A DNA stretch of 64,000 nucleotides from Chryseobacterium vrystaatense. GTDB taxonomy: Bacteria; Bacteroidota; Bacteroidia; Flavobacteriales; Weeksellaceae. The position numbers and the translations under genes were made by a program. Each line of letters starts with the position of its first letter. Positions within the stretch are counted from its first letter, which is position 1. This document shows, piece by piece, positions 7,518-15,761 of the stretch. The notes under the pieces are model-generated. The model searched no databases. It was not told where the DNA came from and saw nothing but the letters and a program-made list of their open reading frames with translations. The stretch covers positions 1 through 64,000 of the forward strand of contig NZ_JPRI01000007.1 in the NCBI RefSeq assembly GCF_000737765.1. Reading direction: 5' to 3'.

Positions 7518-8037
7518 TCTTTTTCTGCTTTCCTGTGGAACCAGACAAAAAAATTCAAAAAAAAACGAAACAAAAACTGAGGCCGAAATCTCAGTAAATA
7601 GTAACTCTGATGCTAATGTGAAAATTAACAGAAAAGATGCAGATCTGCATATTTTTGATCTATCAAAAACAAAAATTTCTGTGATACCTGCAGCAAATAA
7701 GTGCTCAGGTTCTCAAAGTCCAAAACATCCTCAGCTCCCCAGAAATATGAATGTAAAAGATTCAAAAGGAAATGAAGTAAATATTCCGGTTGATGAAAAC
7801 TCGGGGATATATTTTGAAAATACTTCTGAGCATCAGACAAAGTTGAAAAGTTTAGAACTGAAGCTCGCGGCTATGGAGAAAGAAAACATTAATCTTCAGG
7901 CTGAAAAAACTTACCAGCAAAAACAAATTGAATCTTCAGTAAAAAGTAATAAACCTCTCTGGTGGCTTTATATACTGCTTTTTGTCTGTGGTGCTTTGTT
8001 CCTACCAACTTTAAAATATTTAATTGGAAAAAAATGA
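7489..8037 (+). CDS. Predicted unimolecular spanin (lipoprotein with C-terminal membrane helix)
   Basis: A 182-residue protein. Residues 1-16 form a lipoprotein signal ending in the lipobox L-L-S-C16. The middle is hydrophilic, with a likely coiled coil at about 113-150. The C-terminus has a single transmembrane helix at about 157-177 followed by Lys-Lys. An outer-membrane lipid anchor plus an inner-membrane C-terminal helix is the architecture of u-spanins such as T1 gp11, which fuse outer and inner membranes in the last step of lysis. The position between holin candidate and endolysin fits. Its stop overlaps the endolysin start (ATGA). No separate Rz/Rz1 pair is present. Confidence 0.7.
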   Translation: MKKIILLTFSLFLLSCGTRQKNSKKNETKTEAEISVNSNSDANVKINRKDADLHIFDLSKTKISVIPAANKCSGSQSPKHPQLPRNMNVKDSKGNEVNIPVDENSGIYFENTSEHQTKLKSLELKLAAMEKENINLQAEKTYQQKQIESSVKSNKPLWWLYILLFVCGALFLPTLKYLIGKK

Positions 8038-8525
8038 TAACATCAAAAAAGGGAATTTCCCTAATTAAGGAATTTGAAAGTCTCCATGATGGAGATTTAA
8101 AGAAAATAGGCTTACAGCCAAAAATGGACCCATCAGAAATATGGACAGAGGGCTGGGGTAGGGCTATGAGGGATGGAAAAGGACGCTTTTTAAAAGGTAT
8201 TGCCAACAAAGGTATTGCAGAAAAAACAGCGACAATCCATACAGCAGAACAAGCAGAACAAGCATTGGCAGAAGATTTGGTCCCCCGAGAATTAGATGTA
8301 GCCAGAAAGCTGAAGGTTGTGGTAAATCAAAATCAATTTGATGCGCTCGTTTCTCACTACTATAACACCGGAGGATCTTCAACATTATTTGATCTTATTA
8401 ACAGGAAGGCTTCCAAAGATTTAATTTATAAATGGTTTACCGAAAGGTACATTATTTCCGGAGGAAAGGTCTTAAATGGACTGATCCGTAGAAGAAAAGC
8501 TGAAGCTGATTTATTTTTTAGTTAA
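8034..8525 (+). CDS. Endolysin, GH24 phage lysozyme
   Basis: A 163-residue protein counted from the ATG at 8034; an upstream in-frame ATG at 7962 lies inside the spanin gene. It shows the GH24 (T4-type) muramidase core: catalytic E15 in an I-K-E-F-E block, D32 and T38 in D-P-S-E-I-W-T-E-G-W-G, and the YYNTGG segment near residue 105 typical of this family. The spacing between E15 and D32 is longer than in T4 lysozyme, as in many endolysins with an inserted loop. There is no signal peptide, so release depends on the holin. A strong terminator follows. Confidence 0.88.
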   Translation: MITSKKGISLIKEFESLHDGDLKKIGLQPKMDPSEIWTEGWGRAMRDGKGRFLKGIANKGIAEKTATIHTAEQAEQALAEDLVPRELDVARKLKVVVNQNQFDALVSHYYNTGGSSTLFDLINRKASKDLIYKWFTERYIISGGKVLNGLIRRRKAEADLFFS

Positions 8526-8553
8526 AATTTTTGATTTTACTGAAACCCGTAAC

Positions 8554-8583
8554 AAAAAGCGTTGCTTATATGCAACGCTTTTT
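8554..8583 (+). terminator. Rho-independent terminator after the lysis cassette
   Basis: AAAAAGCGTTGC at 8554-8565 pairs with GCAACGCTTTTT at 8572-8583, with a 6-base loop and a T run within the 3' arm. Confidence 0.9.
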
Positions 8584-8659
8584 ATATCTTTACAAAGTCA
8601 AATTAATCAAAGTATAACTAAAAACCGAACCCAAATGTGATAATGATGGGACAAACAAA

Positions 8660-8947
8660 ATGAAAAATTTTAAAAAATTTTCAGAAAAGTATCCAGATTC
8701 AGCTAAGAATCTTCTAGAAATGTCAAAAGAAGAAATCCTTGAACACTATGCAAGGGAAGTCGCAGAAAAGGACGATTTAGCAGATTTTAAACAAACGTAT
8801 GAGGATGCTACCACAGACCTTGAGTGTATCGTGAATTTTGGAATTCAATGGTTGAAAAAGAATAAGAAAGGCGATAATTATCATATTCATATTGATAAGG
8901 TAATTGCCAAAGTAATCTACACAAATACGGAGACAGAATTCATTTAA
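8660..8947 (+). CDS. Hypothetical small acidic phage protein
   Basis: A 95-residue, acidic, largely helical protein without a recognised domain. It is bracketed by two terminators (8554-8583 and 8956-8980), so it forms a one-gene transcription unit of its own. That is typical of a moron gene expressed independently of the lytic programme. No clear TAnnTTTG box is seen directly upstream. Confidence 0.55.
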   Translation: MKNFKKFSEKYPDSAKNLLEMSKEEILEHYAREVAEKDDLADFKQTYEDATTDLECIVNFGIQWLKKNKKGDNYHIHIDKVIAKVIYTNTETEFI

Positions 8948-8955
8948 TTAAAAAA

Positions 8956-8980
8956 GCCCTCTTAATAGAGGGCCTTTTTT
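8956..8980 (+). terminator. Rho-independent terminator
   Basis: GCCCTCT at 8956-8962 pairs with AGAGGGC at 8967-8973 across a TAAT loop, followed by a run of T. Confidence 0.88.
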
Positions 8981-8993
8981 GTCAAATTAATCT

Positions 8994-9001
8994 TAGTTTT
9001 G
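8994..9001 (+). promoter_or_regulatory. -7 box TAGTTTTG for the HTH gene at 9025
   Basis: A perfect TAnnTTTG box ending 23 bases before the ATG at 9025, just after a terminator. The late-type TGTAAC element is absent, so this gene is likely read by the ordinary host sigma factor. Confidence 0.6.
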
Positions 9002-9024
9002 CAACTAAAATCAGATGTAAATTT

Positions 9025-9273
9025 ATGGAAAATAATATTAATTATAATTCTTTGATTTCAAAGTTAAAGACTCTAAAGGAAAGTAAAGGAGTATCTGATT
9101 ATAAAATTGCTCAAGATTCAGGCCTTCAAAGATCTACTATAAAAAGAATTTTTGATTTGGAGACAGAATCTAAAGCGGGTAATCTATTTGAAATTCTTAG
9201 AGTAATGGGAATCAATTTTTGTCTTATGGATGAAAATAATGAAATTTTATGGAGATCTGAAAATAAAAATTAA
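9025..9273 (+). CDS. Small XRE-family helix-turn-helix regulator
   Basis: An 82-residue protein. Residues ~20-48 (VSDYKIAQDSGLQRSTIKRI) form a typical helix-turn-helix with a Gly in the turn and an S-T-I-K-R recognition helix. The remainder looks like a small dimerisation tail. It sits alone between two terminators with its own housekeeping-type promoter, directly upstream of the late promoter driving the head genes. It could therefore regulate the late elements (inference from position only). Antitoxin-like proteins share this fold, but no toxin gene is adjacent. Confidence 0.72.
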   Translation: MENNINYNSLISKLKTLKESKGVSDYKIAQDSGLQRSTIKRIFDLETESKAGNLFEILRVMGINFCLMDENNEILWRSENKN

Positions 9274-9300
9274 TTCTGGTTTACCAATTAAAATTATAAA

Positions 9301-9332
9301 AAGCACCTGATATAAATATCGAGTGCTTTTTT
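9301..9332 (+). terminator. Rho-independent terminator after the HTH gene
   Basis: AAGCAC at 9301-9306 pairs with GTGCTT at 9323-9328, and an inner GATAT-AA-ATATC hairpin sits at 9309-9320. A T-rich tail follows and leads into the next late promoter element. Confidence 0.8.
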
Positions 9333-9349
9333 ATTTTTTAGACTTTTTA

Positions 9350-9386
9350 ATGTAACAAACTTTTTACAGGCTCTAAAGTAGTTTTG
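9350..9386 (+). promoter_or_regulatory. Phage late promoter element, copy 2 (head module)
   Basis: ATGTAAC at 9350-9356, preceded by CTTTTTA, then 22 bases, then a perfect TAGTTTTG box at 9379-9386. The ATG of the prohead protease follows only four bases after the box, so the transcript is probably leaderless or nearly so. Confidence 0.75.
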
Positions 9387-9390
9387 CGAT

Positions 9391-10212
9391 ATGAAAATAT
9401 TATCGGAAATAACTGGAGGTACGTGGCTATTTAAGATAGACGCTCCTGAGCAGCTTAAGACTTTGGTCAATACTGTTTTGGCCGGTGGCAGAATCAACGA
9501 AGAAACACCAGAACTTTCAACCTTTTTAGGTGAAAAGCAATTTGACGAATCTACTGGAGAAACTAAGCTGATTAATAAAGTTGCTTACATTCCTATGGTT
9601 GGAACAATGACCAAGTATTCCGGAATGTGCATCAATGGCGCAGATAGAATTTGCGTTGAAGCGATGAAGGCTCAAAATGATCCTGATTGTATCGGTACTA
9701 TTTTTCATATTGATGGCTATGGTGGCAATGGTGATGCTATTCCTTTATTCCAGGAAATTGCCCCAAAATTAACAAAACCCCGCATCAATCTAATTGATAA
9801 AGCTTTATCAGCTCATTATTGGGCAGCGATACTATTGGGGCAGTATAATATGCTTTCAAACGATCTTACCGCAGAAGTGGGCTCTGTTGGTGCGCAATAT
9901 TCGTGGGAAAAATCTACTAACGAAATAATCATAGTTCGTCCTCCAGAATCTCAAGAGAAAAATCAAGATTTTATTGATGCTTTAGCCGGTGACTACTCAG
10001 CATTAGAAAAAAAACTATCACCTCTCGCTCAAAAATTCCAAAGTTCTGTAATGAATGCTAGACCAGGAATCAAGATAGAACACTTGAAAGGTGCTACTTA
10101 CTATGCAGATGAAGCAATCAAATTTAACCTGGCCGATTCGGTCGGAACAATTAACGATGCATACAATTGGGTTTTGGCTAAATCAGAGATACAAAAATTA
10201 AAGTCTAAATAA
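9391..10212 (+). CDS. Prohead protease, S49 (SppA/ClpP-fold) family
   Basis: A 273-residue protein with the S49 peptidase layout. An oxyanion-type glycine block, D108-G-Y-G-G112, takes the place of the usual DSPGG. The probable nucleophile S140 lies in L-S-A-H-Y-W, where the family has ASAAYW, followed by the conserved V-G-S-V-G-A segment. Phage members of this family cleave the scaffold during capsid maturation. The gene directly precedes the major capsid gene with a 2-base gap. The capsid protein has a coiled-coil N-terminus, the expected substrate for this enzyme. Confidence 0.8.
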   Translation: MKILSEITGGTWLFKIDAPEQLKTLVNTVLAGGRINEETPELSTFLGEKQFDESTGETKLINKVAYIPMVGTMTKYSGMCINGADRICVEAMKAQNDPDCIGTIFHIDGYGGNGDAIPLFQEIAPKLTKPRINLIDKALSAHYWAAILLGQYNMLSNDLTAEVGSVGAQYSWEKSTNEIIIVRPPESQEKNQDFIDALAGDYSALEKKLSPLAQKFQSSVMNARPGIKIEHLKGATYYADEAIKFNLADSVGTINDAYNWVLAKSEIQKLKSK

Positions 10213-10214
10213 AT

Positions 10215-12272
10215 ATGAAATTTTTAACCATGTTGGCAGGGTTGTTAGGCCTTGCATCAGTACCGCAGAAAGATAACAAAGTTGATCTTTCTGACGAATT
10301 AAAAACAAAGATTGACGGCCTTTTAGGGCCCGCGGAAGCTTCAACGCTTGTGGAGCAGGCAAACTTAGAACTGGCAGGGGTTGCCGATGCGCAGACGCAA
10401 CTTCGAGAAGTTCAGGGACAATTGGCTACAACTACACAGCAGGCGACTGCTGCTAATGCTCAAGTTCAAACGCTTACTCAGGAATTAGCAAACAGTCAGC
10501 AAGTGATTGCCCAACTGGCAGATTCTCCGGAAACAATCGTTGAGACTTTGAATTCTGTGACTCCAAACTTTGGTGCGGGTAAAATTATTGCTGTTGCAGG
10601 TTTTCTTATGGGTATGCAGGGTGCAGTATTTGCGATGGATCGTCCTTGGAATACCAGGATTGTTGCCGGAATGTCAGCTCCTCAAACTGACTTCAAAAAT
10701 GATTTGGTAATTAACACTTTAAATGAAGATATCAAAGGTTTTGTGGCAGAATATCCAACAAAGTTTGAAACCCTTTTTGAAAAAAAATACAATCTACCTG
10801 ATCTGTGGAAACAAAACACGATTTTTGGTGTGGCTGATAGGTTGGTTTCTGCAATAATTTCAGTTGAGGAAGTTACTCAGCCTAGAAAAGCTGTTTGGGT
10901 TGCTAAAGGAGGAGTGACAATTCATCCGGAAGTTATGGAGGTACGTCCTACTCAAATTGATTTACAGTTTAACTACTGGAAGCTTCAGGCATTGGAAACT
11001 TCTTGGATGCATCAGTTTAACAGAGAAGGTTCTCAGGCTTACAAAATGAGTTTTATTGAGTTTCTTATCGTTAAATATCTTGAGAAGGCAAGGTCTGAAG
11101 ATGCTGATGTATTGGTTAGAGGTGTTTTTTCTGAAAAACCAGCAGATTATGATAAGCCAGTTACTTATTTAATTAGAAATAATGGGGTTTTCAAACAGTT
11201 ATTTGATGCTAGGGATATCACCCATAAATTCAGACCATACTACCTGGGTGAATTGACTGAACAGAATGTTTGTGATTACGTAGATGCAGCTATACAAGCG
11301 TTACCTCCAGATGTTAGAAATATGGATCTGCAGTTTGACTGGTCACCATATTGGATTAAGAAATACCAAACAAGAGATCGTGAAATTTACGGGGGTAATA
11401 ATGATTATACAGGATTGGTTAAACATCCTCGTGACTATCCAAATATAGAATTTGTTCCTGTGGTACAAATGGAAGGTTCGAAATTCTTCTTTATTACATT
11501 TAAAGATAATGTAAAGCCGTTAGAATTTAAACCGGAAGAAAAATCAAAGTTAACATTTGAAAGATTTCTTCGTGATGTTTACGCTTTTGCTGATTATAAG
11601 CTAGGAATCGGTATCAATCACATTGGTTTGGAAACAGCAGATGATAATCCGTTAAAATATGAACTTCAGGCAGTATGGTCTAACACAGAGCCTCTTTTTG
11701 ATAAGAATTTTTTCATTCCTGTTTTTGATTTTGGAAATGGGGTAGTGAATGCTAATCATAACAGAATTGCTCCAACGCCAGACTTCACCACGAATATTAC
11801 ATCCATTAAAGGAAATGTTGGCAGGTATCTTTTTATCAGAGGAAACATTTCTATGGTGGGTAATACCTTGGTGAAGAAAAATGCCGAATTGGTTCTGGGA
11901 TCAGACTTCGATTTGAAGTCGGGTGGAACTTTAACATTAATCAAAGTTGGAGCTACCTGGAAAGAAATTTCAAGAACTGATGCTCCGGAAACTGTTTCTA
12001 ATCAGATAGACTTTACTGATGCTACTATTGATTATGCAGACTCAGATAAATTCATCTATAAGGGTGCTGCTGCTGTTGATTTAGCTGAAATTAAAGGCGG
12101 TTCTGAAGGGAATACAATCAGAATTTTTGGAGGTGAGGCTGCTGGTTCTGCATTAACAGTAAAAGATGCAGGAAATATTAATGTAAATTCTGATTATGTC
12201 ATGGATGCCCATGCTAAATGGATTGACTTAATCTTCATAAATGGAACTTGGGTTGAAGTTGAAAGAGGGTAA
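10215..12272 (+). CDS. Major capsid protein with N-terminal scaffold-like region and C-terminal beta repeats
   Basis: A 685-residue protein. Residues ~25-115 are Ala/Gln-rich and coiled coil, like a fused delta/scaffold domain. Residues ~150-530 form the presumed HK97-type capsid core. From ~545 to the end there are two similar beta modules, each ending in W-K/V-E-I/V-S/E-R, which could be decoration domains on the capsid surface. Placement right after the S49 prohead protease supports the call and predicts cleavage of the N-terminal region. No direct HK97 signature is short enough to prove it by eye. Confidence 0.72.
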   Translation: MKFLTMLAGLLGLASVPQKDNKVDLSDELKTKIDGLLGPAEASTLVEQANLELAGVADAQTQLREVQGQLATTTQQATAANAQVQTLTQELANSQQVIAQLADSPETIVETLNSVTPNFGAGKIIAVAGFLMGMQGAVFAMDRPWNTRIVAGMSAPQTDFKNDLVINTLNEDIKGFVAEYPTKFETLFEKKYNLPDLWKQNTIFGVADRLVSAIISVEEVTQPRKAVWVAKGGVTIHPEVMEVRPTQIDLQFNYWKLQALETSWMHQFNREGSQAYKMSFIEFLIVKYLEKARSEDADVLVRGVFSEKPADYDKPVTYLIRNNGVFKQLFDARDITHKFRPYYLGELTEQNVCDYVDAAIQALPPDVRNMDLQFDWSPYWIKKYQTRDREIYGGNNDYTGLVKHPRDYPNIEFVPVVQMEGSKFFFITFKDNVKPLEFKPEEKSKLTFERFLRDVYAFADYKLGIGINHIGLETADDNPLKYELQAVWSNTEPLFDKNFFIPVFDFGNGVVNANHNRIAPTPDFTTNITSIKGNVGRYLFIRGNISMVGNTLVKKNAELVLGSDFDLKSGGTLTLIKVGATWKEISRTDAPETVSNQIDFTDATIDYADSDKFIYKGAAAVDLAEIKGGSEGNTIRIFGGEAAGSALTVKDAGNINVNSDYVMDAHAKWIDLIFINGTWVEVERG

Positions 12273-12322
12273 ATAATAATAACCAAAAACCTCGCGAAGT
12301 ATAGGTTAATCGCATTTTACTT

Positions 12323-13135
12323 ATGAGAACAGATTTAAAAAAATCAAAAAATAACGCTGGTACTCCCACACCTAAGAAGGCTAATGCTATTGCAGCTTTG
12401 GTAGATGATATTGTCTCATGGCCGTCCGTAGATGAGGATGGAGTCACTTTGATTGGTAACTTCGCCTTTAAGCCAGGTACAAGTTTCTTTAGAATTTATA
12501 TGACGGCTCCTACACAGGCAGCAACATATGAATCTTCGGGAAACCCAGATGGCAAAGGCGCAATGAATAAGTATATCGGAGAACATCCGGGAACAACCAA
12601 AGAGGCTATTTCATTCATCAAAAAACACATGGGTGAAGGTTTTATAATCATCTATGGCGGATGTGGTGGTGAAGAAGAAATGCGTGTGATGGGTTCTGAA
12701 TGTCATCCATTGGTGCTCTCAGCAGCAGGGAAAGATGATAAAGATGGAAACATCAATACCTTGACTTTCGAGCAGGAAATGATTAACAGGGATTTTATTA
12801 AATTCTACAACGGAGACGTTTCATTTGCTGAACCGAAAGTTGTTGCAAACGAAAACGTGACTTTGGCAAAAACAGACGGACCTTCTTATCAGTTACCCAC
12901 TGCAGCAGTGACGGCTGATGTAAAGTTTACTGCTTCTGATTTTGACCATGGTCAGATTGTAACAATAATTGGCGGTGGTGGTGCTGCTCCATATGTAATG
13001 AAAAATAGTCCAACGGGTACAATCCCGGTTCTGCTGAAAGAAGCAAGCAATTGGATTGCTTTGAAGGATTCCGTCATCAACCTCAAAGTTGTAAAGGCAG
13101 AAAAAACATATCTTGTGGAAGCTTCCAGAAAATAA
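12323..13135 (+). CDS. Probable major tail (tube) protein
   Basis: A 270-residue protein. The first ~170 residues are shared with the product of 4391-5056 (PTPK near the start, a D-D-I-V-S block, TAPTQ, GFIIIYGG, LTFEQE, FYNGD). The C-terminal ~75 residues form an extra Gly-rich beta domain. Position between capsid and portal/connector genes and the beta-rich composition point to the tail tube or another abundant virion protein; I infer tail tube. The gene follows the capsid gene by 50 bases, with no late element of its own, and is closed by a terminator. Confidence 0.6.
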   Translation: MRTDLKKSKNNAGTPTPKKANAIAALVDDIVSWPSVDEDGVTLIGNFAFKPGTSFFRIYMTAPTQAATYESSGNPDGKGAMNKYIGEHPGTTKEAISFIKKHMGEGFIIIYGGCGGEEEMRVMGSECHPLVLSAAGKDDKDGNINTLTFEQEMINRDFIKFYNGDVSFAEPKVVANENVTLAKTDGPSYQLPTAAVTADVKFTASDFDHGQIVTIIGGGGAAPYVMKNSPTGTIPVLLKEASNWIALKDSVINLKVVKAEKTYLVEASRK

Positions 13136-13155
13136 ATAACATTTGTCCTGTATAT

Positions 13156-13184
13156 AAAAGCCGCATTTACAATGTGGCTTTTTT
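13156..13184 (+). terminator. Rho-independent terminator closing the head module
   Basis: AAAAGCCGCATT at 13156-13167 pairs with AATGTGGCTTTT at 13171-13182 (one G-T pair), loop TAC. The T run doubles as the 5' part of late promoter copy 3. Confidence 0.88.
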
Positions 13185-13185
13185 G

Positions 13186-13222
13186 ATGTAACAATAAAGC
13201 ATTCTTATACTGGATATTTTTG
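13186..13222 (+). promoter_or_regulatory. Phage late promoter element, copy 3 (portal/connector module)
   Basis: ATGTAAC at 13186-13192, preceded by CTTTTTTG, then 22 bases, then a perfect TATTTTTG box at 13215-13222. The ATG at 13227 follows after four bases, so the mRNA is predicted to be leaderless. Confidence 0.75.
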
Positions 13223-13226
13223 CTGT

Positions 13227-13526
13227 ATGGAACAAATAAATGTTTATGATGCTTTAAAATTAATGAGGAAACTTTCTGCTGAAAATTTTCCGTTCAGTTT
13301 TAGTTTCATAAGCTGTGACCGATCAAAGAGATCTTCAGAAGGTTTGGTGGTAGTTGAAGAGGCTATTTTAACTAAAGGAATGCCTAACAGTAAATCAAAA
13401 TATGCAAAAAATCTTATTGCGTATCAAAACCTAAAAACTGGTGAATATAGACAATTCTGGGTTCCGCTTTTAATGACAGTTAACAATAATTTACAAATCA
13501 GCCATGATAGAGTTTTTAGGAGATGA
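13227..13526 (+). CDS. Small phage head-region protein
   Basis: A 99-residue, slightly basic protein with no recognised domain. It starts four bases after the late -7 box and overlaps the portal gene by 23 bases, so it is translationally coupled to the portal. Small genes directly ahead of the portal often encode head-assembly helpers, but nothing in the sequence shows a specific role. Confidence 0.6.
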   Translation: MEQINVYDALKLMRKLSAENFPFSFSFISCDRSKRSSEGLVVVEEAILTKGMPNSKSKYAKNLIAYQNLKTGEYRQFWVPLLMTVNNNLQISHDRVFRR

Positions 13527-14844
13527 TGCCATTGTCGGAGGACAGAGTGCTTTTACATTTGAAGTAATAGACAAAAAAAGACAGCAAAATGATCCTTATT
13601 TTGCAATGGAAGTATTTTCTTCTTCACCTTTTATGGCTGTTCATGGAGACTGGAGGGTTTTCCCCTATGGTGAAAATAATGATCTTCCAGTGCAAATTAG
13701 AAATATCGTTTATTCTAATTCGATTGCTCCAGGTATTCTGAATAAAAAAACCGGAATGAATTGGGGGAAAGGCCCGAAATTGTATGAAGAAACATTTGAT
13801 GAAGAAGGTTCGCTTAAGAGAGTGTACAAAACAGATCCCGAAATTCAGCGATGGTTGGATACTTGGGATTATGAAAATTACATAGCACGTTGTACGACAG
13901 ATTTTTCACATATTGAAAGCTGCTTTACAAAGGTGATCCAAAATAGAGGTTGGAGAATTGGAAGGGCTCCAATGATAAAATCTTTAGAGCATGTTTCCCC
14001 GGTTAGAAAGCCAATCGTTGCAGGAAAAAAAAATACACCTACTCACATATTGTTAGCTCAGGAAGATTTTCCGGAGAAGTATGATGCTTATCCTTTTTTC
14101 GATAAGTACAATCCTTTTAAATATCCACTGAGTATGAAGTATTCCAACCTTTATACATTTGCATCTGCATTTTTTAGTATTCCTCATATTTTGGGATCAA
14201 TTCCGTGGATTATACAATCGACCAATGTTCCGAAATTTCTTGCCGCTTTAAGTAAAAATTCCATCAATATAAAGTACCACATTACTTCACCAAAAGAATA
14301 TTGGGATCAAAAAAGAGATGATATCAAAGATGAGTGTACGCTGAAAAATATTGACTACAAAGAATCAATGTTTAAATCCTTCAAGAAAAAAATGTTGAAG
14401 TCAATAGAAATTGTCTTGTCCGGATTAGAGAATGCCGGGAAGTTTTGGCATTCTGAGCAAGTTCTTGTGGTTGAAGGGGTCAATGTGATTGAAATGGGGT
14501 GGAAAATAACGGTTATTGATCAGAAAATGAATGATACTGTAAGTGCTCAGATTTCGATTGCTAATAAGGCGGATACTTCAACGGCTTCAGGGGTTGGTGT
14601 ACATAATGCTATAGGAAATGTTTCTGATTCTGGAAGCAATAGTGGCTCTGAGCAGTATTACGCGCTAAACAATTATCTGCAAACAGGAATCGATCTTCCT
14701 GAAATGGTCATAATGGAGTGTATGAATGCTGCTTTAAAGGCTAATTTTCCAAGTAAAAATCTTAAAATGGGATTATACCACGATGAAACGAAAAGACAGG
14801 AAGATATGTCTAAAGATGAAAGAAATTTAAAAGTGCTGAGATGA
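13504..14844 (+). CDS. Phage portal protein
   Basis: A 446-residue protein with features of the portal family. An early Y-G-E-N-N-D-L-P block is followed by mixed alpha/beta wing regions. There is a long helical stem segment around residues 270-320, rich in Lys and Asp, and a C-terminal crown-like region with Ser/Gly/Asn-rich linkers (about 350-385). Portals form the dodecameric DNA entry ring. The following gene is a DUF6712-like connector, as expected for a portal neighbourhood. Its stop overlaps that gene's start (ATGA). Confidence 0.72.
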   Translation: MIEFLGDDAIVGGQSAFTFEVIDKKRQQNDPYFAMEVFSSSPFMAVHGDWRVFPYGENNDLPVQIRNIVYSNSIAPGILNKKTGMNWGKGPKLYEETFDEEGSLKRVYKTDPEIQRWLDTWDYENYIARCTTDFSHIESCFTKVIQNRGWRIGRAPMIKSLEHVSPVRKPIVAGKKNTPTHILLAQEDFPEKYDAYPFFDKYNPFKYPLSMKYSNLYTFASAFFSIPHILGSIPWIIQSTNVPKFLAALSKNSINIKYHITSPKEYWDQKRDDIKDECTLKNIDYKESMFKSFKKKMLKSIEIVLSGLENAGKFWHSEQVLVVEGVNVIEMGWKITVIDQKMNDTVSAQISIANKADTSTASGVGVHNAIGNVSDSGSNSGSEQYYALNNYLQTGIDLPEMVIMECMNAALKANFPSKNLKMGLYHDETKRQEDMSKDERNLKVLR

Positions 14845-15761
14845 TGAAGTTACTATTTAACCAGGAGGGATTCTCCCAAGATATAAAAAAGGTGATTGGT
14901 ATAATCGATGCGGATTTATCATGGGACAGAATGCGTCCGTCACTTGAGATTGCGACTGATGAAATAGTTGATATTATTGGAGAAACTAATTATACAACTA
15001 TCAGTGCTGAAGTTATTCCCGAGGGGCAACAAAGGTTTTTTGAATTGGTAAGATTTGCGATTGCTTTTAAAGCGTACATGCATTATGCTCCTACCGGAGA
15101 TCTTGCAATGACCAATAAAGGCAGAACAATGAGACGTGATGAATATGAGGTCGGGGCATTCGAATGGCAGATTTCTAATCACAATGAGTCTTTAGAGAGG
15201 TTTTTTTATAAACACATGAATCTGCTTTTTAAATTCATGGTCAAAAATAGTCTTATTATTAATCTTGAAAAGTATAAGCATAATACACTTATAGTGCCTA
15301 CATTGGCAGAGTTTGAAACGCATTATGGATTAAACGAATCTTATTTTTTATACTTAAATCTTTTACCAGGGTTAAGGGAATTTGAAGACTTAGAAATGCT
15401 TTCAAGAATTGGAGAAGTTCTTTACAATGACAGAAATGCATTGAAAGATAAAAAAGTTTTATACAATTATTTACAAAAATCCTCGGTTTATTATTCAATT
15501 GAATGGGGATTAAGGCATTTAGATATCCAGATGTTTCCTAAATCAATTTTCAGAAGTACAGAGTCTTCAGGGGGGATCAGTCCAAAATCTAAGACTGGAC
15601 CATTACCGTCAGAGCTTGCACTTGTTTTTGAAAAAGATTATCACCGATATCTTAAAAAAGTAGAAAATGAAATGACATCATTTCGGGTGACGGTTCCGAG
15701 CGATGATTTTAGACTGCCTGAATTGGATTTTGATAATGACGATAATTTTGTATCAACATGA
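14841..15761 (+). CDS. DUF6712-like head-tail connector protein
   Basis: A 306-residue protein. The first ~130 residues have the pattern of the Bacteroidetes phage family DUF6712: an acidic N-terminus, a long hydrophobic helix (F-E-L-V-R-F-A-I-A-F-K-A-Y) followed by Y-A-P-T-G-D-L, then N-K-G-R-x-M-R-x-D-E and F-E-W-Q-I. Family members lie next to portal genes and are taken as head-tail connector or neck components. The C-terminal half is specific to this protein. It overlaps both neighbours by four bases (ATGA), showing translational coupling. Confidence 0.62.
   Translation: MMKLLFNQEGFSQDIKKVIGIIDADLSWDRMRPSLEIATDEIVDIIGETNYTTISAEVIPEGQQRFFELVRFAIAFKAYMHYAPTGDLAMTNKGRTMRRDEYEVGAFEWQISNHNESLERFFYKHMNLLFKFMVKNSLIINLEKYKHNTLIVPTLAEFETHYGLNESYFLYLNLLPGLREFEDLEMLSRIGEVLYNDRNALKDKKVLYNYLQKSSVYYSIEWGLRHLDIQMFPKSIFRSTESSGGISPKSKTGPLPSELALVFEKDYHRYLKKVENEMTSFRVTVPSDDFRLPELDFDNDDNFVST

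Noticed and set aside
9025..9273. Toxin-antitoxin pair with the small HTH protein as antitoxin
   Set aside because: The gene is isolated between two terminators and no toxin-like gene is adjacent.
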